From contig JAFPWN010000004.1 of the NCBI GenBank assembly GCA_017412765.1, positions 1 to 64,000 on the forward strand: a DNA stretch of 64,000 nucleotides. The letters run 5' to 3'. The notes below the pieces were generated by a model. It worked only from the letters and a program-made list of their open reading frames with translations. It was not told the DNA's origin and ran no database searches. This document shows positions 44,220 to 52,662 of this stretch, one piece after another. Source of the DNA: Oscillospiraceae bacterium (GTDB lineage Bacteria > Bacillota > Clostridia > Oscillospirales > Oscillospiraceae). Position numbers and translations under genes: made by a program. The stretch's first letter is position 1, and each line of letters opens with the position of its first letter.

Positions 44220-45104
44220 TCAGATCAAGAGCTTGAGAGCCTTTTGATGGTTTTCTATGCTGACCGCGTCGTGCTTTCCGCCGTCCTCGCCGTCCACCGT
44301 CCACGCGACCGGCTCGGAAAAGGCGATCGTGAGGCTGTGAGTGTGAAGAAGCACCGTGTTGTCGGTGTTGAAGGTCTTGGTGAGCACGTCGGAGATGACG
44401 AGGTTGAGGTCAACGATATCCTTCGGCATACGGATGAGCAGCACCTCAAAAAGCCCGTCGTCGAGAGCTACGTCCTCGATCGGAAGCTCGATAACGCCCG
44501 CAACGCGGGTCGAGTTGACTATCGCGCCGAATATGAAATCGTCCTCGATCTCGCCATCGTCGTATTTTACCTTCGCGTGAACGCTCTGCACGTTCTGAAT
44601 GGAGCCGAGCGCGTGGGCGATATAGGCGAGGTAGCCCCAGTTGTTTTTGTCCTCCTGCGGCGTGACGTAGCTTATCTCGGTAAAAGCGCCGAAGGCTGAA
44701 ACGTAGCCGAAGCAGCGGCCGTTTATCTCGCCTACGTCAACGATACGGATATTGTCGCCGGCAACGTGCGCGATCACCTCCTCGGTCGTGCGCGGCAGGG
44801 AGAAGGAGGAAGCCATATCGTTCGTCGTTCCGAGCGGAATATACCCGACTACGGGGCGCTTTTCTTCTGACAGGCGCATTATGCCGTTCAGCACCTCGCT
44901 CAGCGTTCCGTCGCCGCCGTTGCAGACTATTTTATCGAAGTCCGCGCCGTATTTATGCGCAAACTCAGTCGCGTCGCCGGTCTTTTCGGTGACCATTACC
45001 GTAAGAGGACTGCCGCCCCTGCCGAGCGCCTCGACTATGGAAAGCAGATAGTTTTTGATAAGTCCCTTGCCCGAAACGGGGTTGACTATAAGAAGAGTTT
45101 TCAT
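44220..45104 (-). CDS. Diacylglycerol/lipid kinase, DagK/YegS family
   Basis: A 294-residue lipid kinase: NPVSGKGL at the N-terminus, VCNGGDGTLSEVLNG (catalytic GGDGT, about residues 63-67), IPLGTTNDMASSF and VDGEDGGKH near the end. It recycles diacylglycerol or phosphorylates a related lipid. It overlaps mtaB by 4 bp, so the two are translationally coupled. Confidence 0.93.
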   Translation of the reverse strand: MKTLLIVNPVSGKGLIKNYLLSIVEALGRGGSPLTVMVTEKTGDATEFAHKYGADFDKIVCNGGDGTLSEVLNGIMRLSEEKRPVVGYIPLGTTNDMASSFSLPRTTEEVIAHVAGDNIRIVDVGEINGRCFGYVSAFGAFTEISYVTPQEDKNNWGYLAYIAHALGSIQNVQSVHAKVKYDDGEIEDDFIFGAIVNSTRVAGVIELPIEDVALDDGLFEVLLIRMPKDIVDLNLVISDVLTKTFNTDNTVLLHTHSLTIAFSEPVAWTVDGEDGGKHDAVSIENHQKALKLLI

Positions 45105-46375
45105 TGGATCGTTCCTTTCAGACTGTCGCCCTCAACAGAGTCGATGAGAACATTCTTGACGGTGTTTCTCAGATTTATTCCCTCGGCGCGGCAGAGAAGA
45201 TAGTTTGTCGTGTGTCCCTGCCATACGCCGTTTTCCTCGGTTTCAAAGAGCACCGGCAGCATTTTGCCGACCTGAGAGCGGAGAAAATCCCGCTGCATAC
45301 GCTTTGCGACTGCGATAGCCTCGCGCGCACGCGCCTGCTTCACGCGCTTTTCGACCTGACAGTCCATCGCGTCCGCCTTCGTTCCCCTGCGGCGCGAGTA
45401 GGGGAAAACGTGCATTGCAGAGAAGGCGCATTTTTCGATAAATGCCAGCGTTTCGGCGTGGTCGGAGTCTGTTTCGCCCGGGAAGCCGGTTATGAGGTCG
45501 CAGGTAATTCCGCAGTTCGGAAAGTACCGGCGCAGAAGCTCCGCCGCCTCGTAAAACCGCGCGGTGCCGTACTTGCGGTTCATATTTTTCAGCGTTTTAT
45601 CACAGCCGGACTGGAGCGAGAGATGGAAGTGGTCGCAGACGTTGCCGCAATCGCGCAGGCGAGAGGCGAAGTCCTCGGTGACGACCGTCGGCTCGAGGGA
45701 GCCGAGCCGGATACGGCACTCCGGTGCGGAGGAGGCTATGGCGCATACGGCGTCGGTAAGCGTCGGACTGCCGTCGAGATCCTTGCCGTAGGAGGCAATC
45801 TCGATGCCGGTGAGAACGATCTCTCTGTACCCGGCAAGAGCGAGCTTTTTCGCCTCGTCCGCGCACGCCTCGAGCGGCAGGGAGCGCACTCTACCGCGCG
45901 CGTATGGGATAATGCAGTAGGTGCAGAAGTTAACGCACCCGTCCTCGATTTTCAGCAGCGCCCTCGTGCGCTCTCCTGCGGCGCCGGAGGGAAGCGGCTC
46001 AAACTGCCTGCGCGCAAAGGAATCGTCCACGGAAAAAGCCTTGGATTTTGAGAGTATCGCCTCGACGAAGCTCTTTTTGTCACCTGAGCCGTAGAGCACG
46101 TCGATGCCGAGCTTTTCGGCGTTCTCCGGCTCGGTCTGGCTCCAGCAGCCGCAGACGGCGGTGACGGCGCCCGGCGCGAGCGCCTTGAAGCGCGAGATTT
46201 CCTGCCGCGACTTGCGAACTGCCTCGGCGGTCACGGCGCAGGTGTTGACGATTATGACGTCGCAGCCCTCGGCTGACTCGACGATCTCGTTTCCCCGCTC
46301 GCGCAGCATAGTCGCTATCGCCTGAGATTCGAACTGATTTACCTTGCAGCCGAGTGTGTGAATAAATATCTTCAT
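45101..46375 (-). CDS. mtaB: tRNA (t6A37)-C2 methylthiotransferase
   Basis: A 424-residue radical SAM methylthiotransferase converting t6A to ms2t6A at tRNA position 37. It has the N-terminal MTTase domain (HTLGCKVNQFESQ, VNTCAVT, VCGCWSQ), the radical SAM cluster CVNFCTYC (about residues 147-154), ITGFPGETDSDH and a C-terminal TRAM-like part. Length matches MtaB (YqeV). It is first in the leftward mtaB-dagK-ymdB operon. Confidence 0.94.
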   Translation of the reverse strand: MKIFIHTLGCKVNQFESQAIATMLRERGNEIVESAEGCDVIIVNTCAVTAEAVRKSRQEISRFKALAPGAVTAVCGCWSQTEPENAEKLGIDVLYGSGDKKSFVEAILSKSKAFSVDDSFARRQFEPLPSGAAGERTRALLKIEDGCVNFCTYCIIPYARGRVRSLPLEACADEAKKLALAGYREIVLTGIEIASYGKDLDGSPTLTDAVCAIASSAPECRIRLGSLEPTVVTEDFASRLRDCGNVCDHFHLSLQSGCDKTLKNMNRKYGTARFYEAAELLRRYFPNCGITCDLITGFPGETDSDHAETLAFIEKCAFSAMHVFPYSRRRGTKADAMDCQVEKRVKQARAREAIAVAKRMQRDFLRSQVGKMLPVLFETEENGVWQGHTTNYLLCRAEGINLRNTVKNVLIDSVEGDSLKGTIQ

Positions 46376-46377
46376 GC

Positions 46378-46439
46378 TTGTAATCCACCGGAAAAGTAGT
46401 ATAATATCGTATTATACTATAAAACGTAAGGACTTTCAA
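46378..46439. promoter_or_regulatory. Palindromic divergent promoter of mtaB and the cysteine desulfurase gene
   Basis: Rightward: TTGTAA (46378-46383), 16 bp, TATAAT (46400-46405). Leftward: TTGAAA (46434-46439 on the minus strand), 17 bp, TATAAT (46411-46416). Both -10 elements lie inside one perfect 9-bp inverted repeat, AGTATAATA-TCG-TATTATACT (46398-46418). Confidence 0.75.
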
Positions 46440-46442
46440 GAG

Positions 46443-47573
46443 ATGATATATTTCGATAACGCCGCAACGACAAAGCCCTGTCCCGAGGCGGTCGCCGCGA
46501 TGACCGAGGCGATGACGGAAAACTACGGAAACCCGTCTGCCGGGTATTTTCTCGGCAGAGAGGCGGCTAAAAGGCTGAAGGACGCGCGCGAATCAGTCGC
46601 AAGAGCAATGGGCGCGAGGAGCGAGGAGGTGTTTTTCACCTCCGGCGGCACAGAAAGCGATAACTGGGCTATGCGCGGCGCGGCAAAGCTCATGCGCCAC
46701 AAGGGAAAGCACATAATAACGTCCAAAACCGAGCATGAGGCGATCCTCAAAACCGCCGAGGCGCTCAAGGGCGAGGGGTATGATGTGACGTATCTCGACC
46801 CCGACGGAGATGGCAGAATAAGCGCCGAGAGCGTCAGAAACGCTCTGCGCGACGATACGATCCTCGTCAGCGTTATGCTCGTAAACAACGAGACCGGCGC
46901 CGTTGACCCGATACGCGAGATCGCGGACGTTCTCAAGGGGAGCGGCGCGCTTCTGCACACCGACGCTGTTCAGGCGTTTCTGAAGGTGCCGTTTTCGGCG
47001 CGCACGCTCGGCGCGGATCTCATCAGCGTTTCGAGCCATAAGATCCACGGGCCTAAGGGCGCGGGAGCGCTCTATATCCGCTCGGGACTGAGGCTTCCTC
47101 CTCTCCTCACGGGCGGCGAGCAGGAGGCTTCGCGCAGACCGGGAACGGAGGCGACCCCGGCTTATTTCGCCTTCGGCGCCGCAGCGGAGGCGGGCAGAAA
47201 AACGATGGCGCAGGATATTGAAAGAACGCTCGAAGTCAAAAATCACACGCTTGACGAGATCAGAAGCAGACTTCCCGGCGTTATAGTCCTTGGCGCGTCC
47301 GACGCGCCGCATATACTCAATATTTCGCTTCCCGGCTACAGGAGCGAGGTGCTGATGAACTTCCTCGAGGCGGAGGGTATATGCGTGTCGAAGTCCTCAG
47401 CCTGCCGCAGAGGAGCGCGCAGTCACGTCCTTGAGGCGATGCGCCTCAGAAGCGACGTTATCGACGGCGCTATCCGCCTGAGCTTTTCGCAGTACAACAC
47501 CCTGTCCGAGGGCGAGCGCTTTGCCGAGGTGCTTGCCGCCGCGGCTGAAAGATTGAGAACGGTGAAAAGATGA
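46443..47573 (+). CDS. Cysteine desulfurase (NifS/IscS family)
   Basis: A 376-residue PLP enzyme that takes sulfur from cysteine. DNAATTKPCPEA starts it, FTSGGTESDNWAM and VNNETGAVDPI bind the cofactor, the PLP Lys is in SVSSHKIHGPKGAGAL and the catalytic Cys in CVSKSSACRRGARSH. ATG 46443 has AAGGA upstream; longer starts run through the promoter. Divergent from mtaB, it could supply sulfur for tRNA thiolation or clusters. It overlaps the barnase gene by 4 bp. Confidence 0.93.
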   Translation: MIYFDNAATTKPCPEAVAAMTEAMTENYGNPSAGYFLGREAAKRLKDARESVARAMGARSEEVFFTSGGTESDNWAMRGAAKLMRHKGKHIITSKTEHEAILKTAEALKGEGYDVTYLDPDGDGRISAESVRNALRDDTILVSVMLVNNETGAVDPIREIADVLKGSGALLHTDAVQAFLKVPFSARTLGADLISVSSHKIHGPKGAGALYIRSGLRLPPLLTGGEQEASRRPGTEATPAYFAFGAAAEAGRKTMAQDIERTLEVKNHTLDEIRSRLPGVIVLGASDAPHILNISLPGYRSEVLMNFLEAEGICVSKSSACRRGARSHVLEAMRLRSDVIDGAIRLSFSQYNTLSEGERFAEVLAAAAERLRTVKR

Positions 47574-48043
47574 AAAGAAAGCTCGCGCTTATTCTCGCGC
47601 TCATACTTGTACTCTCGCTCGCCTCGTGCGTTTCTTTGGCGCCGTCTCAGGAGCCGCCGAAAACCGACCTCAACGTACTTCCGGCTGAGGAAACGCCGGC
47701 GCCTGCGATCGACGAAAACGGCTCTTACGACGGTAAAGACGACGTCGCGCTGTATATCCACACCTACGGCCGACTTCCGGCGAACTTTATTACGAAGAAG
47801 GAGGCGCGCTCTCTCGGCTGGGAGGGCGGCAGCGTAGAGAAATACGCGCCCGGCAAGTGCATCGGGGGCGACTATTTCGGAAATTACGAGGGCGCTCTGC
47901 CGGACGGCGATTACCGCGAGTGCGATATAAACACGCTCGGGAAGTCCTCGCGCGGCGCGGAGAGGATAATCTACGCGACCGACGGGCGGATATACTACAC
48001 CGGCGACCATTACGAAAGCTTTGAACTATTGTACGGAGGCTGA
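47570..48043 (+). CDS. Barnase-family ribonuclease lipoprotein
   Basis: A 157-residue protein with a lipoprotein signal (LASC, Cys20), a Pro/Glu linker to about residue 50 and a barnase domain. Equivalents of the barnase residues are Lys76 (ITKKEA, K27), Glu117 (RECDIN, E73), Arg128 and Arg132 (R83, R87), His147 and Tyr148 (GDHYESF, H102, Y103), so it should be an active RNase. Unlike secreted barnase it would be tethered outside the membrane. It overlaps the desulfurase gene by 4 bp; barstar follows after one base. Confidence 0.92.
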   Translation: MKRKLALILALILVLSLASCVSLAPSQEPPKTDLNVLPAEETPAPAIDENGSYDGKDDVALYIHTYGRLPANFITKKEARSLGWEGGSVEKYAPGKCIGGDYFGNYEGALPDGDYRECDINTLGKSSRGAERIIYATDGRIYYTGDHYESFELLYGG

Positions 48044-48044
48044 G

Positions 48045-48305
48045 ATGAGAGAGATAACGCTTGACTTTACAGACTGCGCGCTCAGATACGAGCTGCACCT
48101 CGAGCTGAGGCGCGCGCTCGGGGCTCCGGAGTGGTACGGCATGAATCTCGACGCGCTGAACGATATCGTCGGAGAAATAGGCGAGCCGACGAAGATAACC
48201 GTCCTCGGCGCAGGACACCTGCGCGATTTCTTCGGGCGGTACGGTGAAACGCTTGTGAAAATTCTCGAGAGCAACGGGAATATTTCGGTCTCCGAGCTTT
48301 CGTGA
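48045..48305 (+). CDS. Barstar-family ribonuclease inhibitor
   Basis: An 86-residue barstar: TLDFTDCALRYELHLELRRALGAPEWYGMNLDALNDIVGEI. The YGMNLDALND segment supplies the acidic residues that plug the barnase active site. GGAGG lies five bases before the ATG. It is cytoplasmic, protecting the cell from any barnase that fails to be exported. Confidence 0.94.
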   Translation: MREITLDFTDCALRYELHLELRRALGAPEWYGMNLDALNDIVGEIGEPTKITVLGAGHLRDFFGRYGETLVKILESNGNISVSELS

Positions 48306-48314
48306 GGGATAAAT

Positions 48315-48632
48315 ATGGCTTCGAGCAGGGAATATCTCGATTTTGTTCTCGACGAGCTTTCGGAGCTTGACGGGATAACGCACCGCGCGATGATGGGTGA
48401 GTTTATAATTTATTACCGCGGCAGGATAGCAGGCGCAGTCTGCGACGACCGCTTTCTCGTTAAGATAACGAAGTTTTCAAGGGCGATGATGCCGGAGGCG
48501 TGCGAGGAAGCGCCTTATGAGGGCGCAAAGCCGATGCTGCTTGTCGATAATATCGAGGACAGAGCGTTTCTCCGCGAGCTTATAGAAGGAATGTACCCGG
48601 AGCTTCCGGAGAAGAAGCAAAAGCGCCGATAA
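48315..48632 (+). CDS. TfoX N-terminal domain protein
   Basis: A 105-residue TfoX/Sxy N-terminal domain (LSELDGITHRAMMGEFIIYYRGRIAGAVCDDRFLVKITK). Full-length TfoX regulates competence in Gammaproteobacteria; isolated N-domains are common in Firmicutes with unknown function. It lies nine bases after barstar and ends the operon before a terminator. Confidence 0.88.
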   Translation: MASSREYLDFVLDELSELDGITHRAMMGEFIIYYRGRIAGAVCDDRFLVKITKFSRAMMPEACEEAPYEGAKPMLLVDNIEDRAFLRELIEGMYPELPEKKQKRR

Positions 48633-48637
48633 AATAA

Positions 48638-48680
48638 AATACTCCGTATCCGAACAAAAAAAGGGTACGGGGTATTTTTT
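48638..48680 (+). terminator. Terminator of the desulfurase-barnase operon
   Basis: A 14-bp stem (48638-48651 with 48663-48676, two G-T pairs) with an A-rich loop and a run of T. Confidence 0.85.
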
Positions 48681-48749
48681 CTGTATGACCATAGACTGTT
48701 TTTAATCGGCTAGAAATCTACTATACCGTTCAGGCGTTACTATCATTAA

Positions 48750-48781
48750 GGCAGGAAGAAATCAGCTGATTCCTTCCTGCC
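48750..48781 (-). terminator. Hairpin terminator of the metF-metH operon
   Basis: A 16-bp inverted repeat with one mismatch and almost no loop (48750-48765 with 48766-48781), 26 bp after the metH stop. The T-tract on the minus strand is weak. Confidence 0.6.
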
Positions 48782-48806
48782 CGTGACACTGAGCGAAAAC
48801 ATTCTC

Positions 48807-51137
48807 TTATTTTCCGAATACCTTTTCGGCAATCCTCGCGCTGTCGGCGGCGTCCTTCGCGTAGAAGTCCGCGCCGACCATTTTCGCGTATTCCTCGGTG
48901 AGCACCGCTCCGCCGACCATGATTTTGCACGCGCAGCCGGCTTCGCGCAGCGCCGTCACCGTTTCCTCCATCGCCTTGACGGTGGTGGTCATCAGCGCGG
49001 AGAGTCCGACGAGCTTCGCACCGCTCTTTTTCGCCTCCTCCGCGACAGTCTCCGGCGGCACGTCGCGCCCGAGGTCGATGACCCGGTAGCCGTAGTTCTG
49101 GAGGAGCATTTTGACGATGTTTTTTCCGATGTCGTGTATATCGCCCTTGACGGTGGCGAGGATTATCGTGCCCTTGTCCGTGACAGAGCCCGTTTCGGCG
49201 CGCGCGCGGATTACCTCAAAGCCGAGCTTTACGGTCTCGGCGCTGCTCATGAGCTGGGGGAGGAAGAACTCGCCCCTGTCAAACCTCTCGCCGGCGGCGT
49301 TTATCGCCGGAATGAGGCGGCCGTTTATTACGTCCATCGCGCTCTCGCGCTCGAGAAGCGCGCGCACCGCGTCCTCTATGAGAAGCTTTCTGCCGCTCAG
49401 CACTATGTCCGTAATATCGTGCGCACTCTCTTCAGCTTCGGACTTCGGCGCTGATATATTCGCGTATTTCCCGATAAACGCTCCGGCGCGCTCGTCCTCG
49501 CAGCTCAGCACCCTGTGCGCCGCTACGATGTCCATATATCTCTCGCTCATCGGGTTTATAATCGCAAGGTCAAGACCGCTTGCGAGCGCCTCCGCGAGAA
49601 ACGCGGAGTTTATAATCTCCCTTGCCGGCAGACCGAAGCTCACGTTGCTCACGCCGAGAACGGTCTTAAGCCCGAGCTTTTCCCGTACGAGCCGAACTGC
49701 GCGCAGAGTTTCGCGCGCGAGAGACTGATTTGTTGAGACCGTCATAACGAGGCAATCGACGATGATATCCTCGCGCGGGATACCCTCGCTCAGACAGCGC
49801 GAGAGTATATTCTCCGCGATCGCGAGGCGGCCCTCCGCCGTTTCGGGAATACCGTTTTCGTCGAGCGTGAGCGCTACTACGGCGGCGCCGTATTTTTTTG
49901 CGATGGGAAGTATCGCGGACAGACTCTCCTCGGAGCCGTTTACGGAGTTTATTATCGGCTTGCCTGAGTAAACGCGGCAGGCGAGCTCGACTGCGGCGGG
50001 GTCGGAGGAATCTATCTGCAGGGGAGCGTCGCACACCGCCTGAAGCTCGCATACAAGCTCTGATAAGACCGCGCGCTCGTCGATCTCGGGAAGTCCCGCG
50101 TTTACGTCGAGAATATCGGCGCCGGCCTCGGTCTGGTCGATGGCTTCATTGATTATATAGTCGTAGCTCCGGTTGCGAAGCGCCTCTTTTACGCGCTTTT
50201 TGCCGGTCGGATTTATGCGCTCACCGATGACGGCAATATCGCGCTCACCCAAAACTACGCTCTTTCTGTGGCTTGTAAAGGCGGTATAATGGGAAATATC
50301 GCGCTCTTTCGGTACTTTTCCGGCTAAAACGCCCTTCAGCGCGCTTATATGCTCCGGCGTGGTGCCGCAGCAGCCGCCGAGAATGGCGGCACCCATATCG
50401 GCAAGCTCGCCCATAAGAGCGGCAAACTCCTCAGCGCCCACGCGGTAAACCGTCTTGCCGTCCTCGATGACGGGCAGACCGGCGTTCGGCTGTACGATAA
50501 CGGGGCATTTCGCCCATTTTAGTATCTCCGCGACGAGCGGCTTTACCTCCTTTGGACCGAGAGAGCAGTTAAGTCCGACCGCGTCGACGCCGAGCGCGGA
50601 GAGCGCAATCGCGGCGGTTTTCGGGTCGGTGCCGAGAAACGTGCGCCCGTCGGAGGAGAAGGTCATAGTCGCGTAGACGGGGAGGGAGCTGTTTTCCTTG
50701 ACGGCGAGGATCGCCGCCTTCGCCTCGCTGAGATCGCTCATCGTTTCAACGAGGGCAAGATCCGCTCCCGCCTCGAAGCCCGCGATGACGACCTCTCTGA
50801 AAAGCTCGTAAGCCTCGTCGAAGCTCATCGCGCCGAGCGGCTTCAGAAGCGCGCCGGTCGGGCCGATGTCGAGCGCAACGCGCTTCGCGCCGGCTTCCTT
50901 TGCTATCCTTATTCCCGCGGCGACCGCCTCGCGCACGCCGTCACCGAGCTTGCGGCGGTTTGCGCCGAAGGTGTTTGCGGTGATGATATCCGCTCCGGCG
51001 AGGACGTAATCGCGGTGTACCGCCATGACCGTCGCCGGGTCTGTGAGATTCAGCGTTTCGGGGATTGTGCCGGGCTTCATGCCGCGCTTCTGCAGCTCAG
51101 TACCCATGCCGCCGTCGAAGATAATGAACTTATCCAC
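48807..51137 (-). CDS. metH: Cobalamin-dependent methionine synthase without activation domain
   Basis: A 776-residue MetH. Residues 1 to about 285 bind homocysteine with zinc cysteines in GLNCSLG and GGCCGTTP. About 300-560 bind methyltetrahydrofolate (GERINPTGKK, DVNAGLPEIDE). About 570-776 are the cobalamin cap and Rossmann domain with DIHDIGKNIVKMLL, whose His ligates cobalt. The AdoMet activation domain is missing and encoded separately just upstream. The GTG at 51137 follows GGGAGG and gives the expected start VDKFIIFDGGMGTEL. Confidence 0.96.
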   Translation of the reverse strand: MDKFIIFDGGMGTELQKRGMKPGTIPETLNLTDPATVMAVHRDYVLAGADIITANTFGANRRKLGDGVREAVAAGIRIAKEAGAKRVALDIGPTGALLKPLGAMSFDEAYELFREVVIAGFEAGADLALVETMSDLSEAKAAILAVKENSSLPVYATMTFSSDGRTFLGTDPKTAAIALSALGVDAVGLNCSLGPKEVKPLVAEILKWAKCPVIVQPNAGLPVIEDGKTVYRVGAEEFAALMGELADMGAAILGGCCGTTPEHISALKGVLAGKVPKERDISHYTAFTSHRKSVVLGERDIAVIGERINPTGKKRVKEALRNRSYDYIINEAIDQTEAGADILDVNAGLPEIDERAVLSELVCELQAVCDAPLQIDSSDPAAVELACRVYSGKPIINSVNGSEESLSAILPIAKKYGAAVVALTLDENGIPETAEGRLAIAENILSRCLSEGIPREDIIVDCLVMTVSTNQSLARETLRAVRLVREKLGLKTVLGVSNVSFGLPAREIINSAFLAEALASGLDLAIINPMSERYMDIVAAHRVLSCEDERAGAFIGKYANISAPKSEAEESAHDITDIVLSGRKLLIEDAVRALLERESAMDVINGRLIPAINAAGERFDRGEFFLPQLMSSAETVKLGFEVIRARAETGSVTDKGTIILATVKGDIHDIGKNIVKMLLQNYGYRVIDLGRDVPPETVAEEAKKSGAKLVGLSALMTTTVKAMEETVTALREAGCACKIMVGGAVLTEEYAKMVGADFYAKDAADSARIAEKVFGK

Positions 51138-51801
51138 AGTGATCGCCTCCCTTGCGAAATTCGCACCAATCGCGCATCGAGCATACCGCGCAGCTGACTC
51201 TCTCATCCGGCTTGTCCTCGTACAGCCCGATAACGCCCGTTACGCTCTTGCGCGGGAGCATAAGACATCCGTCCGTCAGCGTTATGCCGAGCCGCTCCTC
51301 GGCTCTCAGAAGCCGCAGAACGTCGCGCTGCTGCGTCAGAGGAAAGTCGCCGTAGCCTGGCGAGTACCGCCCGCCGACCGCAAGCCCTCTTTTCTCCGCG
51401 CTCTCGTTTATCTCCGCCTGCGCGCGGTTTGAAACGTCCTCAATGAGTGAGACCGAGGCGGCGTTGAAAACTACGGCGTCCGCGATAGAGCGCGCCTCAA
51501 GACGCATCGAGAGTCTGTCGCAGTCGTGACCGAGGGTCGCGGCGCAGAGATATAGCTCCCTCGCGCCTGTAAGATGCGCCCTGAGGTCGCCGCCGCGCAG
51601 TATAACGTCGGCGCCGAGAAGCCGCACGCCGTCGGAGGTAAATTCAAACCCGAACCGCTCGTAGGTGTATTTCGGCTTTGCGGTACTGAGGCAGAGCGCG
51701 GTCATTCTGTCAAGCCTGTCAAGCGTTTCGAGGTCTATTTCCTGCCCGCGGTAACCGAGATAGCGGAGAGTCTCCGCGCGGTCTATCTTATATTCTTCCA
51801 T
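51130..51801 (-). CDS. Methionine synthase activation protein (stand-alone AdoMet-binding domain)
   Basis: A 223-residue protein equivalent to the C-terminal reactivation domain of MetH. RYSPGYGDFPLTQQ matches the AdoMet-binding RxxxGYG motif, and it ends with the cysteine cluster CAVCSMRDWCEFRKGG. It should support reductive methylation of oxidised cob(II)alamin on MetH. It overlaps metF by 14 bp and metH by 8 bp, keeping the parts in one operon. Confidence 0.92.
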   Translation of the reverse strand: MEEYKIDRAETLRYLGYRGQEIDLETLDRLDRMTALCLSTAKPKYTYERFGFEFTSDGVRLLGADVILRGGDLRAHLTGARELYLCAATLGHDCDRLSMRLEARSIADAVVFNAASVSLIEDVSNRAQAEINESAEKRGLAVGGRYSPGYGDFPLTQQRDVLRLLRAEERLGITLTDGCLMLPRKSVTGVIGLYEDKPDERVSCAVCSMRDWCEFRKGGDHCG

Positions 51802-52660
51802 TTACGTTTTCCATGATATATTTTGCCACGGAGGGCTTGTTCATCGTGTAGAGATGTATGCCGTCGGCGGCGCCGGAGGCGATAAGCTCGTCTATCTGGC
51901 GCACTGTGCGCTCAAGGCTCGCGCGTATGAGCGACTCGGGATCAGATTCGTATTTATAGAGCATTTTCACAACGTCTGAGGGCAGGGAGGCTCCGCAGAG
52001 AAAGATCATCCGCGTGACCTGACTTTTGCCCATTATCGGCATGATTCCGGCGTCAACCGGCAGAGTTACGCCCTTTGCGCGGGCTTTTTCGATGAAATCG
52101 TAGAACGAGCTGTTCGAGAAGAACAGCTGACTTATGAGAAACTCCGCGCCCGCGTCCTGCTTTTCCCTGAGGTGCGCGATGTCCTCGTCGAGATCGAGGC
52201 ATTCAACGTGACCCTCGGGGTAGCAGCCGGCTCCGATGCAGATACCGTCGTTGCGCGGGTCGGAGCGCAGGTATTCGATAAGCTCCGCGCCGAAGCGGAA
52301 ATCGGTCGAAGCGCAGCCCTCGCGCCGGTCGCCCCTGAGAGCGAGCATGTTTGTGATACCGGCAGAGCGGATCGACTCCGCCGCCGCGTCTACCTCGGCG
52401 CGCGTGGAGTTTACGCAGGTGATGTGCGCCGCGCTCGCGATGCCGAACTCGCGCTCGGTTATGCGGCATAGCTCGCTTGTCTTGTTCTCGCTGCCGGAAG
52501 AGCCGCCGGCGGAGCAGGTGACGGATATATAAGCCGGTTTTGTGTCCGCGAGCGAGGTAAGAACGCTTCGAACGTCCGACTCCGCAAGCTCGCCCTTCGG
52601 CGGGAATATCTCAAAGGATATGGGAACGGCGCCTTTTCTGTATATTTCGGAAATCTTCAT
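51788..52660 (-). CDS. metF: 5,10-methylenetetrahydrofolate reductase
   Basis: A 290-residue MTHFR that makes methyl-THF for MetH. FEIFPPKGE carries the catalytic Glu, then SVTCSAGGSS, LALRGDRR, CYPEGH and FLISQLFF, all typical. In acetogen-like anaerobes this flavoprotein may use ferredoxin or partner proteins; none is encoded here. It precedes the activation protein and metH, forming a methionine operon. Confidence 0.96.
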   Translation of the reverse strand: MKISEIYRKGAVPISFEIFPPKGELAESDVRSVLTSLADTKPAYISVTCSAGGSSGSENKTSELCRITEREFGIASAAHITCVNSTRAEVDAAAESIRSAGITNMLALRGDRREGCASTDFRFGAELIEYLRSDPRNDGICIGAGCYPEGHVECLDLDEDIAHLREKQDAGAEFLISQLFFSNSSFYDFIEKARAKGVTLPVDAGIMPIMGKSQVTRMIFLCGASLPSDVVKMLYKYESDPESLIRASLERTVRQIDELIASGAADGIHLYTMNKPSVAKYIMENVNGRI

Positions 52661-52662
52661 TT

